Assembly: GCF_042650125.1 (NCBI RefSeq)
Contig: NZ_JBHSAP010000018.1
Location: 558,001 to 622,000 of the forward strand
DNA: 64,000 nucleotides
Direction: 5' to 3'
DNA from: Salinithrix halophila
GTDB lineage: Bacteria; Bacillota; Bacilli; Thermoactinomycetales; DSM-45169
The position numbers and the translations under genes were made by a program. The notes under the pieces were generated by a model. That model worked only from the letters and a program-made list of their open reading frames with translations. It had not been told where the DNA came from and made no database searches. Below, piece after piece: positions 58,892 to 64,000 of this stretch; the stretch's first letter is position 1, and each line of letters starts with the position of its first letter.

Positions 58892-59644
58892 TTATCCGCC
58901 GTACTTCTCCAGTTCTACATCATCCATTTCAAAGTTGGCATAAACACTTTGTACGTCATCGTGATCTTCCAAGGCTTCCATCAAAGCGAGCATTTTCGGT
59001 ATCTGCTCCCCAGTGAGGTCGACGGTGTTTTTGGGAACCATCGTCACTTCCGCTGTGGAGAATGGAAAGCCTTCCTCCTCCAACGTATTTTTCACCTCTT
59101 CAAAGGCTTCAGGAGAGGTGGTGATTTCAAAGGTCTCCTCCGTTGCCTCGAAATCTTCTGCTCCTGCCTCCAGGGCCAACATCAGCACATCATCTTCTCC
59201 CTTGTCGGTATGTTCCCGGTCGATGGTGAGGATGCCTTTTCGCTCGAACATCCAGGCAACACAACCTGCCTCACCCAAGTTTCCGTCCCGTTTGGTAAAG
59301 ATGTGGCGTACGTCGGCGGCGGTCCGGTTGCGGTTATCAGTGAGGGCCTCCACCATGACGGCGGCTCCTCCAGGACCATAACCCTCGTAAGTGGCAGCCT
59401 CATAGTTGCCCCCACCTTCTTCACCGGTTCCTTTTTTAATCGCTCGTTCAATATTGTCATTAGGCATATTTTGGGAACGCGCCTTGGCAATCGCAAGACG
59501 CAGCCTTTGGTTTATATCCGGATCTCCGCCCTCTCGAGCCGCCACGGTGATTTCTCGGGACAGTTTGGCAAAGATTTTCCCCCGGAGGGCGTCCTGGCGC
59601 CCTTTACGGTGTTGAATGTTTTTCCATTTAGAATGGCCGGCCAT
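58892..59644 (-). CDS. yebC: YebC/PmpR-family transcriptional regulator or translation factor
   Basis: A 250-residue protein starting MAGHSKWKNIQHRKGRQDALRGK, with RLAIAKARSQNMPNDNIERAIKKGTGE, YEGYGPGGAAVMVEALTDNRNRT and the acidic C-terminal third. YebC proteins have been described as DNA-binding regulators and, more recently, as factors that help ribosomes at proline stretches. SafA downstream in the neighbourhood (61 kb) is very proline-rich, but no link is shown. Start ATG 59644 with GAGGTGATC upstream. In Bacillus yebC (yrbC) also neighbours safA. Confidence 0.95.
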   Translation of the reverse strand: MAGHSKWKNIQHRKGRQDALRGKIFAKLSREITVAAREGGDPDINQRLRLAIAKARSQNMPNDNIERAIKKGTGEEGGGNYEAATYEGYGPGGAAVMVEALTDNRNRTAADVRHIFTKRDGNLGEAGCVAWMFERKGILTIDREHTDKGEDDVLMLALEAGAEDFEATEETFEITTSPEAFEEVKNTLEEEGFPFSTAEVTMVPKNTVDLTGEQIPKMLALMEALEDHDDVQSVYANFEMDDVELEKYGG

Positions 59645-59815
59645 CCTGATCACCTCTTTCAATTGCTTCGGGTCCTGCCCAGCCAGTGCTGAATGAGCTA
59701 GCCGGGCATGGCAAAGGATCCACCGTCCTTTTCAATGACAGGCGGATCCTATCGACTCCGGCTCTATGGTAATAAAGGTCCTCCCGCCAGCAGGCACTAC
59801 CCGAGCCGGGACATA

Positions 59816-59860
59816 AAAAAAGCTTGTGAAATCATGTTCATGATACCACAAGCTTTTTCT
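59816..59860 (-). terminator. Terminator of the safA-ysxE operon
   Basis: On the minus strand AAAGCTTGTG and CACAAGCTTT enclose an 18-nt loop and are followed by TTTTTA, just after the kinase-like gene. Confidence 0.8.
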
Positions 59861-59865
59861 TCTTT

Positions 59866-60801
59866 CTACCAACCGTCGAGGCTCTGGAGAAACGACCGCC
59901 AGCGGGGAGTTTCTCGAGCCAATTTTTGAAGGTAGGGGAGAGTCTTTGCCTCTCCGTATCCCTCTTTTTGGTGGAACAGGCCCAGGGCTTCCCTGAAAAA
60001 CTCGTTGGGAAAGGCGAAGAGTGCCGCCAGCACCTGTTTTTCCGGCGGAGTAAGCGAACGATGCGCCTCATAGGCATCAAGGACTTCCCATGCCACCCGC
60101 CCATCCCATCCCTGCTCACTTAAACCTCTGGAGAGAAGCTGCCATAAGTCTCCTACCTGGCAATCATAATCCGCTGTTTCAAAGTCAATTAGCCAAGCTT
60201 GATCCCCCAATAGAATATTGTGGCTAGCCAGGTCCCGGTGGGTCAGAGAATGGGTCCTTCGGTCCCAAGCACACAACTCAACCAGGGGAAGCTGTTCCAA
60301 TCGCTGGAGGGCTTCCCGTCCGTACTCACAGAACTCCTGCCCATATGAACGGAGAAGCGCTCCTGGCTCTCCTCGGTTGCCTACTTCTTTGACAAGGGAG
60401 AAAAAGGAACGAAACCGGGACCGAACCTTCTCCGCTAGATTATACCGACCATTCCCTAGCGGATGAATGGTCAACCCTCGCCCCGTCCGGTGGAACCGAC
60501 CCAACAAATCAGCGACCACCTGAATGTCTTCCTTTCGACGATAACTGGCCCGTTTCCCCTCAATCCACTCGGTAAGTAGCCAACGAACCCCGTCCGTACG
60601 AATCGTCGGCATGGGGGTGAACCCCCGAAGCCGCATCTCCCGTTCCACCCATAGCCACCACCGCACATGCCCAGGATGCCGAATCCTCTTTACCACCCAT
60701 TTTCCTCGGGATGTGGTAACAATCCAATTCCGGTGAAAAGGAATCGCTTCAGAAACCGGCTCTCCCAGAATCTGCCCCCATTCCACCATATGCCCTTCCA
60801 T
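59866..60801 (-). CDS. YsxE/CotS-like spore coat kinase-fold protein
   Basis: A 311-residue aminoglycoside phosphotransferase-like protein of the kind found in spore coats (YsxE, CotS, CotI). The kinase pattern is present: GKWVVKRI with the ATP Lys, LLTEWIEGKRA hinge, the catalytic loop LTHRDLASHNILLG and the metal Asp in AWLIDFETADYD. Activity is therefore possible; CotH- and CotS-group proteins sit in the coat. It starts 22 bp after the SafA-like gene and is in the same operon. In Bacillus ysxE follows spoVID rather than safA. Confidence 0.85.
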   Translation of the reverse strand: MEGHMVEWGQILGEPVSEAIPFHRNWIVTTSRGKWVVKRIRHPGHVRWWLWVEREMRLRGFTPMPTIRTDGVRWLLTEWIEGKRASYRRKEDIQVVADLLGRFHRTGRGLTIHPLGNGRYNLAEKVRSRFRSFFSLVKEVGNRGEPGALLRSYGQEFCEYGREALQRLEQLPLVELCAWDRRTHSLTHRDLASHNILLGDQAWLIDFETADYDCQVGDLWQLLSRGLSEQGWDGRVAWEVLDAYEAHRSLTPPEKQVLAALFAFPNEFFREALGLFHQKEGYGEAKTLPYLQKLARETPRWRSFLQSLDGW

Positions 60802-60823
60802 GGGTAGCCCTCCGGTTCACTCT

Positions 60824-61702
60824 CTAGAATTCCTCCCCGGAACTCGATTCAAGGGACTCTTCCTCTTCATAGAGAACCGAGGTAAAATCAGGGGCATGGG
60901 AGTTTCCGCTTCCGTACCCTCCAGTCATGGGCCCAGCACCATAACCGGGGGTTCCATACCTAGGGGGCATCGGCGGATAACCCGGAGTATATCCCGGCAT
61001 GGAACCTGGCGTATATCCGGGTGGCATATAACCTGGGGGGTACCCTGGGCTATAACCAGGCATCCCGCCCATCGGATAACGGGGACCGCAGGGAGCACAG
61101 GGTGAATAGCCGAAACCAGGACTCCCGTAGCCGGGCCCGGGAAGCGGGTAGCCATATCCCGGCATGGGGGAGGGGTAGCCACGCCCCCTGTCCGGGCGAC
61201 ACCCTCCCGTGGGCGGTATTGGCTGATATCCACCCCCCGGGGCTCCGCCTGGTATTCCTGGGCTTGATCCCGGTGGCGTATAAGCCGGAGCTTCCGGCAT
61301 CGGTGGCATCGGCGGCATCTTTGGCATTTCGGGCATCTTTGGCATTTCGGGCATCTTTGGCATTGGTGGCATCTTTGGCATCGGCGGCAGCATAGGGGAC
61401 GGATATGGCTCTGCCCCCGGTTTTCGCGGGGGCATGGGTCGCATGGGCGCTTCCGGCGATTCTTTGGGATATTCCGGCTTCGGGGGTTGGTGGGGAGGCT
61501 TCTCCCCGCTTACTTCCAATTCCTCTTTCTTCTGAACATGGACAGACACCTTGCCCGTTGGAATCTGGACTTTCGTCCCTGGCTCCAAATAATCCGGATC
61601 CTGGATGTCACGGTTCATGTCGATCAGCTTCTGAAGCGGAATATCATAGCGTTGGGCAATCTTCCACAACGTGTCTCCCGATTGAACAATGTGAAGCTTC
61701 AA
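60824..61702 (-). CDS. safA: SafA-like spore coat morphogenetic protein (LysM)
   Basis: A 292-residue protein with an N-terminal LysM (MKLHIVQSGDTLWKIAQRYD, NRDIQDPDYLEPGTKVQIPT) that would bind spore peptidoglycan, a short charged linker, then a low-complexity tail: a Met-Pro-rich block (MPKMPE repeats, about residues 105-140) and a Gly/Tyr/Pro-rich region with four Cys. SafA directs inner coat assembly in Bacillus; its gene there also lies by yebC. The start is TTG 61702 with GGGAGGG upstream. Length is less than the 387 residues of the Bacillus protein. A close alternative is SpoVID-like. Confidence 0.82.
   Translation of the reverse strand: MKLHIVQSGDTLWKIAQRYDIPLQKLIDMNRDIQDPDYLEPGTKVQIPTGKVSVHVQKKEELEVSGEKPPHQPPKPEYPKESPEAPMRPMPPRKPGAEPYPSPMLPPMPKMPPMPKMPEMPKMPEMPKMPPMPPMPEAPAYTPPGSSPGIPGGAPGGGYQPIPPTGGCRPDRGRGYPSPMPGYGYPLPGPGYGSPGFGYSPCAPCGPRYPMGGMPGYSPGYPPGYMPPGYTPGSMPGYTPGYPPMPPRYGTPGYGAGPMTGGYGSGNSHAPDFTSVLYEEEESLESSSGEEF
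61317..61382 (-). repeat. 18-bp tandem repeats inside safA
   Basis: About three and a half copies of CATCTTTGGCATTTCGGG (plus strand), giving MPKMPE hexapeptides on the minus strand. Such coding repeats can change copy number. Confidence 0.85.
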
Positions 61703-61878
61703 ATCTCATTCCCTCCCTCAAAAAACAAATACGTTTTATGTATATGCGCAGATAGGCGGTTTGCCCCCTTTCCGGGAGGAAAAGATATAAGAACGATTCA
61801 TTGAGGTTGTCCTCTAGCCACTCATCCGGCATCCAGGGCAAAATAACCTGACCATACCCCCCAGATAAGGAGATTGGA

Positions 61879-62652
61879 ATGAAATACAAAGGACGGTCAG
61901 TTTGGATTTTATTCAGCGTTCTCGCCGGTTCCCTCGTATTGATTGCCGCTGGCTTCAGTCTTGTTATGCAGGAAATCTCAGCTCCTTATTTCGGAAGCCA
62001 ATCAACCGCCCTTACAGAGAATCCATCCTCACCTGAAGAGGGCTTGTTTTTAGCCTTGGGCGATTCCCTTACACGGGGCACGGGTGATTCCAAAGGACAG
62101 GGCTATGTCGGTCGGGTTCGTACGGCCCTGCAGAAAAAAGAGAGATCCCTCCGTGTCATCAATCTCGGGATCAAGGGACAGACATCTTACCAACTAAGAA
62201 ACCAAATGACACAAAAACGTATCCGACAACTCTTGAACCAAGCCGATCACATCAGCCTCACTATCGGAGGCAACGACCTCATCCGGGCAAGCGGCACACC
62301 GGATCAGCCAAATCTGAAACGGGCGGAAGCCACTCGAAAAAAATATAAAAAAAACCTCCGTAGAATCCTGACCGATATCCGACAGGAAAATCCTAACGCT
62401 CCGGTGTTCCTGATCGGATTATACAACCCCTTCAGTGCTTTGGAGAATAAAGAAAAAACGACAACTGAAGTGGTCCTGTGGAATCAAACTATCCATTCCG
62501 TTTCCCAGGAATTTGAAGGGATCGTCGTTATCCCCGTATCAGATATCTTCCAGCTTCATCCCAAACTTCTGTACAAAGACCAGCTCCATCCCAACGACAA
62601 GGGATACGAAGTGATAGCTGAACGCTTGTTACAAGCGATGAATACCCGCTGA
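61879..62652 (+). CDS. SGNH/GDSL-family esterase-like protein
   Basis: A 257-residue protein with one N-terminal helix, likely anchoring it outside the cell. The SGNH blocks are ALGDSLTRGTGD (Ser), GIKGQTSYQL (Gly), LTIGGNDLIRAS (Asn) and YKDQLHPNDKGYEVI (Asp/His pair). It resembles YpmR-like lipases/acylhydrolases of Bacillus. Substrates could be lipids or O-acetyl groups on wall polymers. AAGGAG lies 9-10 nt before the ATG. Convergent with the germination gene, sharing a terminator. Confidence 0.88.
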   Translation: MKYKGRSVWILFSVLAGSLVLIAAGFSLVMQEISAPYFGSQSTALTENPSSPEEGLFLALGDSLTRGTGDSKGQGYVGRVRTALQKKERSLRVINLGIKGQTSYQLRNQMTQKRIRQLLNQADHISLTIGGNDLIRASGTPDQPNLKRAEATRKKYKKNLRRILTDIRQENPNAPVFLIGLYNPFSALENKEKTTTEVVLWNQTIHSVSQEFEGIVVIPVSDIFQLHPKLLYKDQLHPNDKGYEVIAERLLQAMNTR

Positions 62653-62670
62653 TCTCTACCGATCAATCAA

Positions 62671-62704
62671 AACACCCTCCTTCCATGCCCTGAAGGAGGG
62701 TGTT
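62671..62704. terminator. Bidirectional terminator
   Basis: AACACCCTCCTTC and GAAGGAGGGTGTT around a short loop, with T runs on both strands, between the SGNH gene and the gerC-type gene. Confidence 0.88.
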
Positions 62705-62718
62705 TTCTACCGTTCCCG

Positions 62719-63831
62719 CTAACCAATCACTCCACTCCCGATAATTTCTACTTTCACTTTGGTTTGGAATTGAACCTTGGGATAATCCCGTGTCCACTTC
62801 TTTTTCTTCCATACTTCGGGGTGGTAGGCGATCAGATTTCTGCCAACGCCCAAGGCGTCGCAGTGTGCCGCTTGTGTCTTCCGAATCATTTTCTTCGCCT
62901 TTTTGGTCAATTTTTTGGACAAAACTTGATTCAGCCGTTGTACCTGCTTTTCATCGGCCATCCGGTTCGGAAAGTATTCGGGCACCGACACCTTTAGATA
63001 CAAACCGACATCCGCAATGATCTTCCCGTCGGGTTGAACCTTCACCTTCAATGTATGCTTGGACTTCGCCACGTCAATCGTGATATAGTTGGCCGGATTT
63101 GACGGCAGGCCGGGGTCTACTTTTTCAGTAAATCGGGCAACCTTTCCCTGTTTCCCCAGGGCGAGTAAATACAACGTTGTCTCATCAGGAGCCAGGATAC
63201 CGGTAAGGTGGTGACCGTGAAACATCGCCGATCCCTTAGCGACAACCTCTCCTCCCTCCTGTTTAATGTAAGGGAGCAGAAAGTCCCTTCCTGGGTCGAG
63301 CATAATCGGACGGATCGATTGCAGGCTCTCTTCCGGAAACACACTCAATTGCTCTTTGCTCGTCACTTGATCGTACAGAAATTCACCAATCAGTTGATTC
63401 CCCACCTTTTTCATCCGCAGAATGTCTCCCCCTTTCCCGTCCACTACCGCCACCTTCGTGTTGATCGGATCTTTGGGGTCACGAAAAAAAACATCGAAAT
63501 ACGGATAAATGTCGGTTTTGGCAAGGGATTTTCCCAGCAAGAGAACCTGGGCCTTATAGACACGGTAACTGCCGGAGATTTTCCGGGCCAAGGAATCCGT
63601 TGCATCCCTGGGTGAGTCCCCGAGGGCGGAATAGACTTCATTAACGGGTTCCCCCTGTTCCGTCGTCGGCATATCCCGGATGGTAACGGTTTGCATCATC
63701 TTTTCTCCAGGAGCACGGTCAAAGGCTAAAGCATACAGCAATCGCGCATCTTTGAGTAAATCCTGATCCCAGCACCCTGGCAGGAGAAGGAGGCTCATCA
63801 CCATCAGCAACCGACGGATCCACTTGTTCAC
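62719..63831 (-). CDS. Ger(x)C family germination lipoprotein
   Basis: A 370-residue lipoprotein (lipobox LLLPGC, Cys at about 19, then WDQ) of the GerAC family, the C subunit of spore germinant receptors. Matching segments are DARLLYALAFDRAPGEKMMQTV, YKAQVLLLGKSLAKTDIYPYFD, DPKDPINTKVAVVDGKGGDIL, and the C-terminal TQAAHCDALGVGRNLIAYHPEVWKK. The start is GTG 63831 with GGGGAGGGG upstream; it overlaps the stop of the upstream permease gene (GTGA), as in other ger operons. The germinant cannot be told from sequence. Confidence 0.93.
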   Translation of the reverse strand: MNKWIRRLLMVMSLLLLPGCWDQDLLKDARLLYALAFDRAPGEKMMQTVTIRDMPTTEQGEPVNEVYSALGDSPRDATDSLARKISGSYRVYKAQVLLLGKSLAKTDIYPYFDVFFRDPKDPINTKVAVVDGKGGDILRMKKVGNQLIGEFLYDQVTSKEQLSVFPEESLQSIRPIMLDPGRDFLLPYIKQEGGEVVAKGSAMFHGHHLTGILAPDETTLYLLALGKQGKVARFTEKVDPGLPSNPANYITIDVAKSKHTLKVKVQPDGKIIADVGLYLKVSVPEYFPNRMADEKQVQRLNQVLSKKLTKKAKKMIRKTQAAHCDALGVGRNLIAYHPEVWKKKKWTRDYPKVQFQTKVKVEIIGSGVIG

Positions 63832-64000
63832 GCTTCCCCTCCCCCTTTCTTTTTCCGAAAGATCGCCAGCAACCACAACAAAACGGGGAGCCCTCCTACA
63901 AACACATACGTAGCCTGGTCGATCCCTTTGCTTAAGGTATCGACTTCCGCCGGCGTTTGAGGTAGGAGAGCGACAATCCCACAGATTACAGCGGCGTAGA
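63828..64000 (-). CDS. GerAB-type spore germination permease, C-terminal end only
   Basis: The last 56 codons of a gene entering from the right edge: YAAVICGIVALLPQTPAEVD, then a final membrane helix (YVFVGGLPVLLWLLAIFRKK) and GGGEA. This matches the last helix and basic tail of GerAB-family amino acid permease-like receptor subunits. The stop overlaps the GTG of the GerC-type gene, giving a coupled B-C pair of a germinant receptor operon. Confidence 0.8.
   Translation of the reverse strand, partial: YAAVICGIVALLPQTPAEVDTLSKGIDQATYVFVGGLPVLLWLLAIFRKKKGGGEA

Noticed and set aside
1..64000. tRNA, rRNA, CRISPR array, insertion sequence or prophage
   Set aside because: No cloverleaf with CCA end, rRNA-like segment, regular repeat-spacer series, transposase or integrase frame was seen on either strand.

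Overview
The window looks like chromosome from an endospore-forming, Gram-positive member of the Bacillales with moderate to high G+C. Spore genes (SpoVB, SafA with a YsxE/CotS-like kinase, YjcZ, GerAC/GerAB) sit beside a conserved Bacillales block (apt-recJ-secDF-comN-spoVB; yrzE-yajC-tgt-queA-ruvBA). A RuvC gene, tandem fluoride channels, a homogentisate dioxygenase and a GH57/GT4 polysaccharide operon suggest a Thermoactinomycetaceae-like lineage. That placement is inference from gene content, not a phylogenetic result.

Layout. 1-9.6 kb: start of a PLP-dependent methionine gamma-lyase-like gene, dGTPase-like HD hydrolase, a cell-wall pair (double-domain S13 peptidase plus GHL10 hydrolase), a dehydrogenase-like orphan, two fluoride channels and a YdcF-type protein. 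9.7-13.8 kb: flavin reductase, homogentisate dioxygenase, MobB, GH15 glucoamylase-like enzyme. 14-25 kb: an accessory stretch of small or decaying genes: zinc ribbon, DUF4288, cyclase, Crp regulator with a glutaredoxin-like partner, YmaF, YjcZ, a frameshifted membrane peptide, a Cys-rich peptide before a DUF2935 protein, truncated genes and a possible small RNA. 20.9-29 kb: secreted proteins, including a lipoprotein, a permuted papain-fold enzyme, a truncated protease-like protein, a papain-family protease, a GH18 hydrolase and an AA10 lytic polysaccharide monooxygenase. 29.2-35.1 kb: a three-gene alpha-glucan or polysaccharide operon. 35.3-51 kb: the conserved housekeeping and sporulation block. 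52-58.8 kb: two metal-uptake operons. 58.9-64 kb: YebC, the YsxE-like/SafA spore coat pair, an SGNH hydrolase and the end of a germinant-receptor operon.

The most striking part is 51.9-58.8 kb. The ABC transporter has the order binding protein, ATPase, permease fused to a DtxR-like winged-helix domain, second permease. This is the layout of chlamydial ytgA-ytgB-ytgCR-ytgD. An 18-bp palindrome just after its promoter is matched by a closely related palindrome at the same place before the split feoA-feoB operon, followed in both by a second conserved block at identical spacing. This suggests one metal regulon, possibly controlled by the permease-tethered repressor domain.

Other points of note are an S13 peptidase whose N-terminal copy has lost all three catalytic motifs, a nucleotidyltransferase/phosphomannomutase fusion with a degenerate mutase half, a promoter-terminator unit with no gene inside, and a hairpin that hides the ribosome binding site of the DUF2935 gene. 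All readings come from direct inspection; no database search was run.
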